Part shown: positions 1-12,619 of the stretch, piece by piece | Position numbering within the stretch: position 1 is the first letter of the stretch | Layout of the letters: each line of letters begins with the position of its first letter | Assembly: GCF_003473485.1 (NCBI RefSeq) | Contig: NC_053046.1 | Span: 14,270,001 to 14,334,000 of the forward strand | Source: Medicago truncatula | Lineage: Eukaryota; Streptophyta; Magnoliopsida; Fabales; Fabaceae | Length of the DNA: 64,000 nt | Direction: 5' to 3' | Translations under genes and position numbers: made by a program | Notes under the pieces: model-generated | Told to the model about the DNA's origin: nothing | The model's input: the letters and a program-made list of their open reading frames with translations, nothing else | The model's database searches: none

Positions 1-1268
1 AGATTTTGCATTTTCGACTTTTGAGTTGGACCTTGAGTGCCATTGAGTGCCTGAACATACCTAGTAATGATTAGGAATGAATGTAGGACATGATTGAACC
101 TAGAACAACATTGGTTTGGAATTTGACTGGTACTCGCCATGGCGAGTAGGAACTCTCGCCTCGCGAGCACTTCCAGATTGGAGTGTCTTGAGTGTTTGTG
201 CGATCTGTGTCGCACGTTTTGATCAAGAGTGAATCCCTATTTGGTAATGAGACCTAATGACGATGTTTAATGCAATATGTAAGCCGTTTAAGATATGTCG
301 ATATTAATTGAGCATGATTAATGTACTATGCATTATGTGAGTTATGAATTAAATATTATGGTGCCATTGAATTGTAATTGATATAATGATATCATCCTGT
401 TGTTGTGTGACTTGACTATGTTGCTGCTGTTATTTAACTAAGTGCATAATGTCTATATATGATGAATAAGATGACGTTTAGCTCCAAACTATTGGATGCA
501 TATTGATATGATGATTACGGTGGTTTGTTGATAAGAGTCCATGCATTAGCATTCATTGAGCTTAGTCCTCACCACGATTATTAGGAGCTTTGTCCTCCGC
601 ACGATTTATTATGAGTTTTGTCCTCCGCACGTTTAAAGTATATTAATACTTATGATGACGATTGGTACCACATGCATATAAGGAGTCTAAGAGCATTGTC
701 GCATTGTCGTGTCTAAGATGCTATGTTGTTGATGATGATTGAATATGTGAATACGTGATAATTGTTTATCAAACATGCAAAGTTGTTTAAGATTGATTAT
801 GATGTTAATGTTAATTTATGATTCGAATTACATTGATTAACATTATTTTGTTATGAAATCTCACCCCTTCCGCTTGAAAATGTTGCCTTTCGTATGGGTA
901 ACTTGCAGGTGATCGTGCTTAGTGTGCAGTTTGCTGTTGTGAGTGGCCTTGCCTCACTGTGTCGTCTAGGTCGCTCTGATACGTAACGGGATGAGGTTAT
1001 ATGTTATGCATGCTTCATTCTCTTACGTGACTGCTATGTTATTTTTATCTAATATTATGGATTATGATTTGAAATATTTTGATGGGGCCTGCGTGCCAAA
1101 ACGTTTTATGGATTTATGATATAATTTCCGCTGCAAATGTTTAAGTTATTTGGTTAAATTATCATTTAACTGTTTGGATTATGTTATATGTGATATCCCG
1201 TTGTTTATGATGCTTACTCTAATAAATGTTTTAAGAAATTTTCATATTGGGAAAACGGGGTGTTACAA
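1..1268. mobile_element. LTR end of a Ty3/gypsy-like retrotransposon (partial)
   Basis: The stretch ends at about 1268 in GGGGTGTTACA, the usual terminus of Ty3/gypsy chromovirus-type LTRs in legumes. Around 135-170 it has the paired CTCGCCATGGCGAG and CTCGCCTCGCGAG motifs often seen in such LTRs. No open frame of useful length occurs. The left part lies outside the window, so neither the element's start nor its target duplication can be checked. The superfamily assignment rests on terminus style only. Confidence 0.6.
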
Positions 1269-1562
1269 CATGCATAGAGAAAATATGTATAGTAGTAAAT
1301 CTGATGACATATAATACCTTAGAACAACTGCTAGCTATCTTACACTACCTTCCATAACCTGGCTTGAAAAGTCGTCACTACATGCATATCCACCTTTATT
1401 CCTACAAATTGTACTATGTAACGGTGGTAAGTGCTAACATTTCTTCTGACTAATCAAATACCTTTTCAAGAAAAACAATGACTTCTTTTTGTCAGGAACA
1501 ATAAAGAGAAAATCATTGTGCAGATAGACTAAAAATTCCAGATCCATTGACACATCAGTCAG

Positions 1563-2237
1563 TTATTGGAGAGACATAAAGTTGGACCATTCCTGAGAAT
1601 CAGTGTATTCTCGTAGGTTCCAGTTCTTCTTCTTCAGATATGCAAAGTCAAAATATTTTGCTTTGCTTGCTGGTCTTTGAGATTGCTTGGCTTCCATCTC
1701 AGCTCTCCTCAAAGATGCAATCATTTTGACATCTTTCCCTTTTCCATGCTTCTTGGGAGGAGTAGCTTCTTTCTCTTCTTCTTCCGATGAAGATGAGTTC
1801 TTCTCAGAGGATTCAGATGTTGGAGGAGTTTCAATCACTTGAGTCTTTCCTTTACTCTTCTTCTTAGACTCAGCCTTTGAAGCCTTCATGAACTCAGAGA
1901 GAGTTTCATCTCCATCATCCTTTTCTACGGAGTCTGTGAGGTCAACATGAGAAACCGTTTTGGTTTTGGAGGATGAGGATCCAGACATAATCCTTAAGGA
2001 TTTTCTTGTTGCCTTAGGTTTGATAGCCTCCTTTTTAATCTTAAGTTTGGATGGTTTGGTGGTTTTAGAGGGTTCAGTGATTGGGATGATTTCATATGGA
2101 AGAATGGTGTGGACAGGTGTTTCGTTCAGAGGTGATGAGCTTGAATCATCAGCAGCGGTTTGAGGTGATGGTTGAGAATAAACAATAAGAGTTGATTCAT
2201 CTTCAGATAATGGAGATGTCGTTTTGGTTCTAGCCAT
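1563..2237 (-). CDS. Retroelement-associated ORF, 224 aa, probably truncated
   Basis: This is an open frame of 224 codons starting at the complement of 2237. The first 165 residues are low-complexity: Ser/Thr/Pro-rich, then Lys-rich, then an acidic Ser/Glu run (residues about 140-160). The C-terminal 30 residues carry an aromatic, charged segment (KYFDFAYLKKKNWNL) that I associate with N-termini of legume retroelement or 'putative plant transposon' proteins, where a folded domain normally follows. Here the frame stops just after it, so the protein looks truncated. The neighbours are an LTR end on one side and a gag-like fragment on the other. The family link is from memory, and a lineage-specific host gene cannot be excluded. 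Confidence 0.45.
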   Translation of the reverse strand: MARTKTTSPLSEDESTLIVYSQPSPQTAADDSSSSPLNETPVHTILPYEIIPITEPSKTTKPSKLKIKKEAIKPKATRKSLRIMSGSSSSKTKTVSHVDLTDSVEKDDGDETLSEFMKASKAESKKKSKGKTQVIETPPTSESSEKNSSSSEEEEKEATPPKKHGKGKDVKMIASLRRAEMEAKQSQRPASKAKYFDFAYLKKKNWNLREYTDSQEWSNFMSLQ

Positions 2238-2694
2238 TGAAGAATTTAGACAAAAAAAAAAGAGCTGTTGTGATTTTTTGGAGAGAGAAAGGAAAAAATG
2301 AGATTTGAAGTGTGAGGAGTTAGTAAAAAGTGATGATTAGATTTATAGAAATGGACGTGAGAGAGTGGAGAAATGGAGTGAGTTGTTGGTGACAGTTTTA
2401 TGGGGAAGGAGAAAATGAAAACGGGAAAGAAGGAAAGAGAAAAAGCTAGCCGTTAAAGAGGGAAGGTGAAAAGTTGGTTTTGACAATTTTAAACTGTCTG
2501 ACAGTTATTACCAAAGTGAAAACTGCTTTTGTGTTAGAGTTAAATGCTTAGAGATATGGAAGGATCTCTTTAATGAATAAAACAATCATTTTATAATGAG
2601 ATTCTTGTTTGGATCTTTGAATCCTAAATCAGATTTTTTAGCACTTTTGCTTTATGATCCAAAAATATTTTGAAATGTTTCTGTAGACTTTATC

Positions 2695-3008
2695 ATATGA
2701 GATCATTTTTTAGTTCCTCAACTTCCTTTTTCAAAAGAATGTTTTCCTTTTGTACATCAGAAGGTTTGAAATAAATGTTCTTTTGCTTTTTGTTTAACTC
2801 TATTTGTTGTTCAGACATTTTAAAATGAGAGTCCTGCAAAGTCTATATGGTTTTTCTAGATTCATCATATTTGTTTTGAAGTTCTTCCTTTTCTATTTTT
2901 AGTTCAGAAAGTTCCTTGATTAATGACTGACATCTATTAGTTAAGAAGTTTGAATCATATAAAAGACTATCAAGTTTACTTTCAAGATCTTTATATAAAG
3001 GATGAGTT
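2695..3008 (-). pseudogene. Ty1/copia gag-like coiled-coil fragment
   Basis: Read on the - strand from about 3008, one frame gives a strongly heptad-like sequence (LYKDLESKLDSLL, then KELSELKIEKEELQ, then KKEVEELKNDLI). It is interrupted once by an in-frame TAG after about 55 codons and ends at TGA near 2695. Lys/Glu/Leu-rich coiled coils of this kind are typical of the C-terminal gag region of legume copia elements. The nonsense codon and lack of a start mark it as dead. It probably belongs to the same decayed element as the ORF at 1563-2237. Confidence 0.5.
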
Positions 3009-3013
3009 TTATA

Positions 3014-3302
3014 GGGTTAATTAAGTTTTTGGTCCTTATAAATATCTGCAGTTTTGTTTTTAGTCCCTATAAAAATAAAAATAAATCATATTTTTTAGTC
3101 CCTATAAAATTTTCCGTTAGTGTTTTTAGTCCCTATAAAAATTTTCGTTAGCATTTTTAGTCCCTAATAAAAATTTACATCAACATTTTTGGTCCCTAAA
3201 ATACTTAAGGAAAATGTCACTGGGACTAAAAGTGTGATTTTATTTTGTAAGGACTAAAAACAAAACTATGAATATTTATAGGAATTAAAAACTTAATTAA
3301 CT
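3014..3302. mobile_element. MITE with terminal inverted repeats
   Basis: The left end GGGTTAATTAAGTTTTTGG and the right end, AAAAACTTAATTAACTC, are inverted copies. Inside, the phrase 'tttttagtccctataaaa' recurs three or more times. There is no coding capacity. This is the very common legume MITE type in which 'ggtccctataaa' repeats sit between TTAATTAAG ends. Confidence 0.7.
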
Positions 3303-3756
3303 CATTTATATATCCATTTGATGATAATTTTGATTACAAATTTAATTTTCTCTCATTCTATCCGTCACAATCAATGAAGAGTGAAAAAAGGAAACGAGGA
3401 TAACAATCATCTAAATATGAGAGAAAATTATAAAATAAAAAAAAAAAATTGTCACAATGATTTTTTTTTTGACAAATTTAAAAATGTACAACACAAGGAT
3501 TTATCTAAGAGGTCACCTATTTTAGTATAATTCTCGCCCAAACACGCTTAACTGCGGAGAGTTCTAATGGGATATGGTGGATTAATGTCGAAATAATTTC
3601 ACCTTCATTAATTGTCACAATGATATAATTTCTCTTTCCTAAAACAACACAAAAAATAACCATAGCGATAGCAAGGTAGTTATTGAGTTTGCCACCAAAT
3701 CTGAAACAAACCAGAAAACGCGATCTTTGTGTCTCAACTGGCACCGACCGCCGATA

Positions 3757-3924
3757 ATGGCGGTCATGCCACTCCCTCCGCCATTTCCGGCCACCTCAAC
3801 CAAACTCCTCAAACTACCTACCCTCTCTCATTCTTCCCTTTTCCGTTCCAATTTCATCACAAAGTGTGAAATCAGAAGCTTCGAGAATCATCGTAATTGG
3901 ACAATTGAACATTTCTCAAACATG

Positions 3925-3957
<33 letters not shown>

Positions 3958-6900
3958 TCTTCTTTTTCTTCTTCATTGGTTTCCGCTTCTTCTGCTTCTC
4001 AACATGCCATGAAGAATTCTAAGAAAGTTGTTCTCTTTTACTCTGCTGAAACCAAATCTCTTGCCTACAACATTGCCTCTGAATCTGATGCCATTGAACT
4101 TCGTTCCATCTCTTGGGGGTTCGTTCATTTTCTTCACATTCTTTGATTTTTTTTTTCCTTTCAATTTTTCAATCATTGTGTTATTTATTGTTATTTATTT
4201 CTCTATCAATTTTAAGTGCCCCTTTTCGTTACTTTGAATACCCATTTAGTTAATTTGTTCTCTCGTGATTGAATTGATATAGTTTTGGTTTAAAGTTTGG
4301 AACTTGGAAGTTATAGTACCCATGTTAGGCCATATTTGGGTAGACAATTTAATTAAACTCTTATAGTACATTATAGGACAGTTAGGCCCTGTTTGGAAGT
4401 ACTTACATCTTACACATCTTACAAGTGTTTCCACTTATCATATAAGTGCTTATGTATAATAAAAGATAAAATAATGGGTAAATAGTCATTTTGGCCTCTC
4501 AATGTGTGAGGGTGAGGCGCAATTTATAGCCTCGAGTATCAAAATTGCAAAGACATCATCAGGTGTCTCTTTAAGTAGTCATTTTGGTCCTCAAATGTGT
4601 CTTTTTTTTTTTTTATCAAATTTGTTTTTCGTTAGTCAATTTTTTAGTCCTTAAAATTAAAATCAAAAGAAATACTTAGAGATGTATTTGCAATTTTGAT
4701 GGATTCAAAGACTAACATTAATGAACCAAAATGACTGTTAATCCATAAAATAATCGGAAAGTGTTTTCGTATAAGCTATACGTTGTTTTCATAAATTATA
4801 ATGGAGAGCTTATAACTTATGGACATGTCATAAGCTGTTTCCATAAGCTTTCTCAAAAACATAAGTGGCTATGCCAGTAGATAAATATACTCAAATAAGT
4901 CAATCCAGACATACCCTTATTCTGTTACGAGTGGAATAGATATTTGGAGTTGTTGATTTTTCATTTTAAGATTTCACATTATGGGTAACCTTGAAGCTTG
5001 AGATTTTATTGAAATGTTGTTGCTACGGTGCATTGTTTCTGAATTTTTGCCTAGCTTGTTGGTGTTTTTGCATTTTTTTATTATGGTTTACTGAAATGCT
5101 CTATGCAATTGAAAACTTCAGAAAGTTTCCTGATGGCTTCCCCAACATTTTCATTCCAAACGCTCAAGGCATTCGTGGACAACATGTGGCTTTTCTGGCC
5201 TCATTCAGTTCTCCAGCAGTGATTTTTGAGCAGATTCCTGTCATTTATGCCCTGCCAAAACTGTTTGTTGCGTCATTTACTCTTGTGCTTCCGTTTTTCC
5301 CAACCGGAACTTCTGAGAGAATGGAGGATGAAGGGGATATCGCCACTGCTTTTACTTTGGCCAGGCTGTTGTCAAACATACCAATTTCAAGAGGAGGACC
5401 AACAAGTTTGGTTACATTCGACATTCATGCCTTGCAGGTGTACTATTGGTAGAGTTGCTTTCTACAATTGTTTCTAGGTGTGTGTTTGGGTGAATGCATG
5501 TTATTTGTGATTTTGAATGAAATGTTTTTCGTAAAATTGATTTAGAACTTAGTGTAATTTTTTTTATCCTAACGCAAAAACTACGTTTTATAATTGGCAG
5601 TCAAACCGAGATTTGGAGTCAACATCAACTTTATACAACAAAACGAAACATCCATATTTTGTTCTTAAATTCAACGCTGATTGTTTCTCCATAAAACCAA
5701 ACACACACCTTGTTGGTCCATATGTCATTCTTTATTTCATGAAATTCCTACCCATAATTCTTTGATTATTTGTTTTAAATCAGGAGAGGTTCTACTTTGG
5801 TGATAACATTTTACCATGTTTTGAGAGTGGCATACCATTGCTTAAAAGAAGACTCCAAGATCTGCCTGATTCTGATAATGTGAGCCGTTCACTTTTACAT
5901 AGTTCATATCTTCGTGGCTGTGTTTTTTTATCTTCTTTTTAATATATTGTTCTGGTTTTTCCTTGTCTGCTTGTTGTCATGTAAATTACTTCGATCTTAC
6001 TAATTCACTCCAATTAACTTAACAAATATACTGTTGTTTTAAATCTTGCATCCAGTATTTTCCGTATTAGTCAGCAATCCACTCTCGTGATTCATCTTCT
6101 ATAGTTTCAACTTTTAATTTAAACTGTGAATGAAAAAGTCTTATATTTTATAGATATTGGTTGAAAAAGTGAATTAAAAATTCAGTGTTGTGAATCTCTA
6201 CAGAAGGGATTCTTAATCAGAGATTCACAGAAATACTTATATAATGTTTATGCAGAAACTGTTGCAAAGCAAATACATAACATGAACTCAATGACAGTGA
6301 CTCGGTTATGTTGATTCTCCAATAATTAGAGAGTTTGGCCTCTCCCAATAACCAATGGGAATTGATAGTTATAGCGACAAATAGTATAGCATGAATTTCA
6401 CGACTGTATAGCTGCTAAATACATTTCCTATATTACACCCATCAACTCGCATGATTTCCGGACAAGAAGGCCTTTGATTGGCTAAAACTTTTTCGTGGTC
6501 CTCTCGGGATAAAAGTTTTCTAGATAAATAGCATCACTCATAACCAATTGTCCCTTGTCTCCCCTTATTTATTCCTGAACATAAACATACCATAACTGAC
6601 AATTAAAATAACACATAACTGTCTATTGCTATAAGCATAACTTCCTACTGCTATAGTCAGTTTTTGTCCTCTTATATTGCTATCCAACATAGCGCTATAA
6701 TACAGTGGAAGTTGAACAAATCACCATTGTTCCACAATACATTATTTAGTTCAAGTCAAATAGTGGCGCTATAACACCGGTGTGTAGAGGAATTTGAACA
6801 AATTGCAATTTCTCGCGATTCATGATTGATAACATTGATGAGAATGATCGCTTTCACACTTTCTCATATTCAATGAAAATCTGGCTTTCTTGTTTCAGAT

Positions 6901-7970
6901 ATCAATTGCTTTTCCTGATGATGGTGCTTGGAAACGATTTCATAAGCAACTGCAGCATTTTCCTACGGTATTGTATTTTGCTCTTCTAACAATGTTTCTC
7001 AAATTTAGTAAAAGTAATTAATATTACACAGGTACTAGTCTAGAATCTACTAGTGTGACAATGTACTAACTTGTAAGCAGTTCCATCTATTAACACTTAC
7101 ACAATGCATATGCAGGTAGTTTGTGCAAAAGTTCGGGAAGGAGATAAAAGAATAGTTCGAATTAAGGAGGGAGAACCTAAAGGTCGCCATATTGTGATTG
7201 TTGATGATTTGGTCCAGTCAGGTGGAACCCTGATAGAATGCCAGGTATGAAACATTGGTGTATATCGATTTGTATTGAGACAGGAATTGGAAATATTGTG
7301 CTGTTTTATTTGTTATAGCAAAGGTGCTTCCTATTTTTTTCTAGGTAACTCGTAATTCTTTTTCTTTAATTTTTTCAGAAAGTCTTGGCAGCTCATGGAG
7401 CATCAAAGATTAGTGCTTACGTGACCCATGGCATTTTTCCAAATAAGTCATGGGAACGATTTGGGCATGATAATGGGGGTATTACTCGCTCTTATTTGCT
7501 CATTAATATATTTTTATTGCCTCTAAAGGAAAATAAGTTCATCTAAATTATTAATAAATTTATAACACACTAATTCATCAATTTAGTAATTAGTACTAAA
7601 TAAATACACATGTTAACCTGTGAGTGGAATAGGAATTTAGATTGATTACTATTTGGTTTACAGCAAGTTCAGATATTGGGAGCAGATGGTCTCATTCTAA
7701 TATAAAACCAGCTTGTGTTACTGAATCTTACCTACCAATCTAGCATTGCTTTCACTCACTTTTGACTTTAATCGGATAGCTTACAGTTTACGCTATCCCT
7801 TCTTACATTCAATAATTTCTGACTTTCCATGCACAGGGAATCCAGAGACTGCGTTCTCATACTTCTGGATAACAGACTCATGCCCCTTAACAGTGAAGGA
7901 GGTGATGCATAAGCCACCATTTGAGGTTCTCAGCCTAGCAAGCTCCATATCTGCCAGTCTTCAAATCTGA
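3757..7970 (+). CDS. PRS3: Ribose-phosphate pyrophosphokinase (PRS3/PRS4 type), seven exons, 401 aa
   Basis: The enzyme makes phosphoribosyl pyrophosphate from ribose-5-phosphate and ATP for nucleotide, His and Trp synthesis. The exons are 3757-4118, 5122-5437, 5784-5879, 6899-6967, 7116-7244, 7379-7478 and 7837-7970. All junctions are GT/AG and the phases sum to 402 codons including TGA. Residues about 1-55 are Ser/Leu/Arg-rich with few acids and could be an organelle transit peptide. An (AAC)n tract gives a run of 11 Asn at about residues 57-67. The conserved core includes [44 protein letters not shown] and the PRPP-binding loop [15 protein letters not shown]. These fit the plant class II (phosphate-independent) enzymes, and the C-terminus (SYFWITDSC, then [10 protein letters not shown]) matches Arabidopsis PRS3/PRS4. 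PRS3 is preferred because of the presequence; PRS4 is the alternative. The start could also be the in-frame ATG at 3766. The locus looks intact. Confidence 0.93.
4387..4915. mobile_element. Possible MITE-like insertion in PRS intron 1
   Basis: Intron 1 (4119-5121) holds a stretch beginning 'taggccctgtttggaagtac' and ending 'caaataagtcaatccagac', with many inverted 'cataagctt/aagcttat' motifs between. Similar words recur at 63900-64000, which suggests a dispersed family. The ends are poorly defined and no target duplication was found. Confidence 0.35.
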
Positions 7971-9496
7971 TAAGAATGTAATATTATAATTTCATCTTAT
8001 CCTCAATATAAAATAAACACAAGAAGAGGCCTGGTTATCTATAATCTATCTATAACATATATAAAGGCAAAACGCCTTTTTGGTGTAACCTAATTTCTAT
8101 TTAATGTTAATTTCCCATTTTACCCTTCTATCCATTCAAATTGTTGGAGACGTTGAAAAATAACTCCTTCCCTGAACATAGTTTTGGACAGTTTTCTTTT
8201 CTCTCTTAACTAAGCACAGCAAATAAGGAAGTTAAGAAATTTTCCTAGTAGAACTGCAGACTTATAAACAAGATGAAAATAGTCGGAACATAAAAAGAAA
8301 GATACATAACAAGAGAGAGGTGCAACAAATAAAGAACATCCACATTGATCAATTGTTCCCTTTTTGCACATTTGATGACAAACAACTTTGAGACAAAGCA
8401 AGTGAGGAAGAACTATATATCTCCTTTTTTCAATCAAGTTTTTATGATCACTTTCAATTTCACTATTTTCTTTAAGGTGGAGGTTAGCGTGCGCTAGCTT
8501 GAGACATCGCGCACGGTACATTTGTGATTTTTCCTCAAGCTCACACTACCCCTGCTTATACCAAATCCCATTCACCTCTTTTCCGTCAAAACCTCTTATC
8601 ACTGACCATTAAAAGAGGGACCAAAAGTAGTGATTGAAAATTTTATAGGGACTAAAAGTTGAAGGAAAATTTTAGATGGACTAAAACGAAAAATTGACAT
8701 ATTTATAGGGACCCAAAACATATTTAACCCTTAAATCTATCTATATATTGACCTTCCGGATTTTGTTTCTTTCAATACACGATGAAGTTTAATAAAAATT
8801 TTAGTGAATAGTAAAAGACAATGGCCCTCTTGTTAACAAGTGAACAACATTGTTGGCTCATCTGTTGTTAACAAGCATCATTAGTGAAGGACAAAGAGTA
8901 ACTAGAATTTTGTAAAAGAGAACTGACTGAAATGAGATTAAAGTGAAACTCATGAATGAAAAGTACATTTTTTTAGAGTTAAATTTGGTGTCAAAGGGAA
9001 TGAACCTATTGCAGAAATTGATATTTGACAACTATTTGGCAATGTGACAAACTTATTTGACAATTTAGTAATCAAAACATTCCAAAACTTTCCATTCAAC
9101 TCATGGATTGTGGAAATGATAAGCTTGAAATGACACCAAACTTACATTGAAACAGATACTAATTTAATAACACAAGAACCATGATAACCACAAAGCATCT
9201 AACTATTAAGTGTTGGAAAATGCTAATAAAAAGTTGTTATCTACCAAAAATAAGGTCTTCAAATCAAAACCATCAACATGAAAATGATATATAAAAGCTC
9301 ACAAATAATTTTACTAATGCAGCTACGTACACTTTCCAGTTGGCACTTCTGATTTTAAATCTTGTTTCCTTTCATGTTCTTTGTTAAAGCATAATAAACT
9401 ACATTCAAATATGAAAAGTCATAAATCACAATAAACTAGTATCTCATTTGTATACTGTTGTTCTTTTACAAAGTGATTTAATTTATGTTACAAACA
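7971..9496. other. Intergenic, no gene seen; one MITE-like half at about 8600-8740
   Basis: A polyadenylation-like AAATAAA context follows the PRS stop at about 8010. At 8600-8740 there are three 'agggactaaaa'-type words ending in 'tttaaccctt', which looks like one end of the same MITE superfamily as at 3014-3302, with no matching partner end. The short frames here show no family features and are not annotated. Confidence 0.5.
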
Positions 9497-10168
9497 TGAA
9501 GAATCCTCATTCCATTTGTTCTTCAACTGTGAATACTCCATCAGAATCTGGTCTTGGTTAGCATCTTGTCTTAATTTATCTCTTAACTTCTCTTGTTTAG
9601 AAGATGTGTGGAAACTTTGTGATTTATCTTGGTCACCACAATGCAAAGTGGTGGTGCTATCAGCTTTGGTTGATCTTTTTTATGTCATATGGAATGCTAG
9701 AAACCAAGCTAGATTTAATAGCAAAACCATCAACTGGAAATCTTCCATTTCCATGATTATTTCGAGCACAGCCCTAGCATGAAACACAACAAAGAAAACA
9801 TCTTCTAATTCAATCAGAGACTTTACCCTGATCAAGAATTTTAATGTTTCTGTTCACCACCCTAGAGCACCGATTATCAAAGAGGTGATGTGGCACCCTC
9901 CTCTCCATTCCTGATCAAATGTAACATAGATGGTGCTGCCAAGGGAAACCCTGGTTTATCAGCTGCTGGAGGTGTCTTTAGAGACCGTGAGGGTCAGTTT
10001 ATTCTATGTTTCTCTGAGCCACTTGGTATTTCCACTTCTTATATTTCTGAAATGCATGGTGCATTCAGAGCAATTGAAATAGCTTTTCAAAGAGGTTGGA
10101 GGAACCTATGGATAGAAACAGATTCTCCTTTGGTGGTTCTTGCTTTTCAAAGAGATGGAAAAACATGA
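9497..10168 (+). pseudogene. LINE-type retrotransposon tail: zinc-knuckle and RNase H-like region, dead
   Basis: The frame 9516-9782 resembles the reverse-transcriptase zinc-binding C-terminal region of plant LINEs (SFHLFFNCEYSIRIWSW, then VIWNARNQARF). The next frame, 9890-10168, encodes an RNase H-like domain (CNIDGAAKGNPGLSAAGGV, then EMHGAFRAIEIA and WIETDSPLVV) as in non-LTR elements. The two are separated by a stop and frame change, and the domain is cut off just before a microsatellite. No reverse-transcriptase core is present. This is a 5'-truncated, inactive copy. Confidence 0.8.
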
Positions 10169-10201
10169 AGCTCATTCTACGTCAAATGAATTGCATTGTG
10201 A

Positions 10202-10250
<49 letters not shown>
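10202..10250. repeat. (AC)n/(AT)n microsatellite
   Basis: About 16 AC repeats run into about 8 AT repeats. The tract sits between the LINE fragment and the TIR element at 10254. A second, longer (AT)n tract lies on the other side of that element (10537-10578), so the element probably inserted into or beside an AT-rich microsatellite. Confidence 0.95.
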
Positions 10251-10253
10251 GGA

Positions 10254-10535
10254 TTTGCTAGAAGACACCCGCTAGTTTTCATGTGGGAGTGTTTTAGCAA
10301 GCTACACCTTAAGGTGTATTTAACTACTTTTTAGTTATAACTTGCTAAAACACACCTTTTAAAAAATAAGTGGGTGTATCCTAGCAAATGCCTATAGGAG
10401 TTGCTAACATACACCCACTTATTTTTTAGAAGGTGTGTTTTAGCAACATTCACCTTAAGGTGTAGTTAACAACTTTTTAGTTATATCTTTGCTAAAACAC
10501 ACCATAATAAAAACTAGTGGGTGTATCCTAGCAAA
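10254..10535. mobile_element. Palindromic TIR element, 282 bp
   Basis: The left end TTTGCTAGAAGACACCCGC and the right end, GGGTGTATCCTAGCAAA, are inverted copies. The inverted similarity extends some 50 bp through 'agtgttttagcaag'. A second inverted pair lies at the centre (10360-10440), so the element reads like two head-to-head hairpins. A diverged relative is at 35169-35338. There is no coding capacity. Superfamily unknown. Confidence 0.75.

Positions 10536-10536
<1 letters not shown>

Positions 10537-10578
<42 letters not shown>
10537..10578. repeat. (AT)n microsatellite
   Basis: This is an uninterrupted run of AT dinucleotides right after the TIR element. It flanks the element together with the (AC)n/(AT)n tract on the other side. 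Confidence 0.95.
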
Positions 10579-10582
<4 letters not shown>

Positions 10583-12619
10583 AATAAAAGAGGGGCCAAA
10601 ATAAATGTCTTAAGATTATGATGCCATTTACACCTAAATATATATTACTATAGAATCATATCATATCATATAATGAAGGAATGGTACAGCTGCTATCATA
10701 TCATCATATAGAAAGGGAAGGGAAGACAGGCGTGTGAACGGAGTATATATATATGGCAATGGTTTACAAAGATGGAGAGAAAATCAAAAATAAAAAATTT
10801 GTTACATTTAGAAGATAGAGACTACAATAAATAATTATGAGACTATTACTCCAATATCATACATATCTCCACAACATTAATTTTCAATTACATAAGTTAC
10901 TTCTCTTCATCAAACAACCGAACATTCACAAACGAAAAAAATCCAATTTTTTATTTTGTCTTCCATTCCACCCATGAACCTTGATACTGTTTTTCTTCCA
11001 AAACCAATTTTTCTTCATGGGTTATCTAGCATACTTCATATACTATTGCTTGTGGCGGTTTTAATCTCATGGGTTTGGAAAAAAATCACAACTTGTGTTG
11101 TCAATGAGTTTAAGGAGACACCTAATAGCACAAAATTATGTTCCATTGGTTTCTCTTTTTTCAATTTTGTTCTGTTTCTGTTCAATTATTTTTACTGGTA
11201 TACAAGTGATTGGTCAGAAGAAAAAGCTGTTACCCTTTTTGATTTAGCTCTCAAAACAGTTACTTGGTTCGTTCTTTTTGTTTGTTTCCAGAAAGGGTTC
11301 TTGTTTTTCTTCAGTTTAGGTCAAAGAAAAAGAAAGTTTTCATTCTTCTTTAGAGCTTGGTGTGTTTTCTATCTTTTTGTTTCATGTTATTGTTTTGTGG
11401 TTGACATTGTTGTTCTTTATCAAAATCACATTGAGTTAACGGTTCACTGCATGATTTCTGATGTTGTATCATTTTGTGTTGGTTTGTTCTTTTGTTATGT
11501 GGGGTATTGTGTGAAACTTGAGAGTGAAGAAAGTGATAGAACTATTCATGAGCCTCTTTTGAATGGTGATACACATGTTGGTAATGGTAATGGTTTAGAG
11601 TTACAAGCGACTAAAGGGAGTGACACTGTTGCTCCTTTTTCAAATGCTGGATTTTGGAGTCTTCTCACCTTCACTTGGGTGAGTCCACTTATAGCATTTG
11701 GCAATAAGAAGACGTTAGACCTTGAGGATGTTCCTCAGCTAGATAGTAGAGATAGTGTGGTTGGAGCTTTTCCTATTTTCAGAGACAAACTTGAAGCTGA
11801 TTGTGGTGCAATCAATAGAGTAACCACACTTAAATTGGTTAAGTCTTTGATAATCTCAGGGAAAAAAGAGATTTTTATCACTGCTTCTCTTGCATTGGTA
11901 AACACTTTTTCTACTTATGTTGGCCCTTATCTTATTGATTCTTTTGTTCAATACCTTGATGGAAAAAGGCTATATGAGAATCAAGGCTATGTGTTGGTTT
12001 CTTCCTTTTTCTTTGCAAAGCTTGTAGAAAGCTTAACAAACAGGCAGCAGTTCTTTAGGTTGCAGCAACTCGGACTTCGAATCCAAGCACTGCTTGTGAC
12101 ATTGATATATAACAAAGCCTTAACACTTTCATCTCAATCAAGGCAGTGTCACACTTCTGGAGAAATAATCAATTTCATGACCGTTGATGCTGAAACAGTT
12201 GGTAGTTTCAGTTGGTATATGCATGATTTGTGGATAGTAGCTTTGCAAGTTACATTGGCATTGTTGATTTTGTATAAAAACCTTGGACTTGCTTCAGTTG
12301 CTGCTTTTGTTACAACCATCATTGTTATGTTGGCAACTCTTCCAACGGGATCATTCCAAGAGAAGTTACATAATAAGTTGATGGAGTCAAAGGATACTAG
12401 AATGAAGACCACATCTGAAATTTTAAGAAACATGAGGATCCTCAAACTACAAGGATGGGAAATGAAGTTTCTGTCTAAAATAACTGAGCTCAGAGACGCC
12501 GAACAGGGGTGGTTGAAAAAGTATCTTTATACTTCCGCTGTGACTACGTTTGTCCTTTGGGGTACACCAATTCTTGTATCTGTGGTTACTTTTGGTACTT
12601 GTACGCTCATAGGGATCCC

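Noticed and set aside
8210..8521. 103-codon - strand frame
   Set aside because: Composition and context show no domain, no start context and no splice partners.
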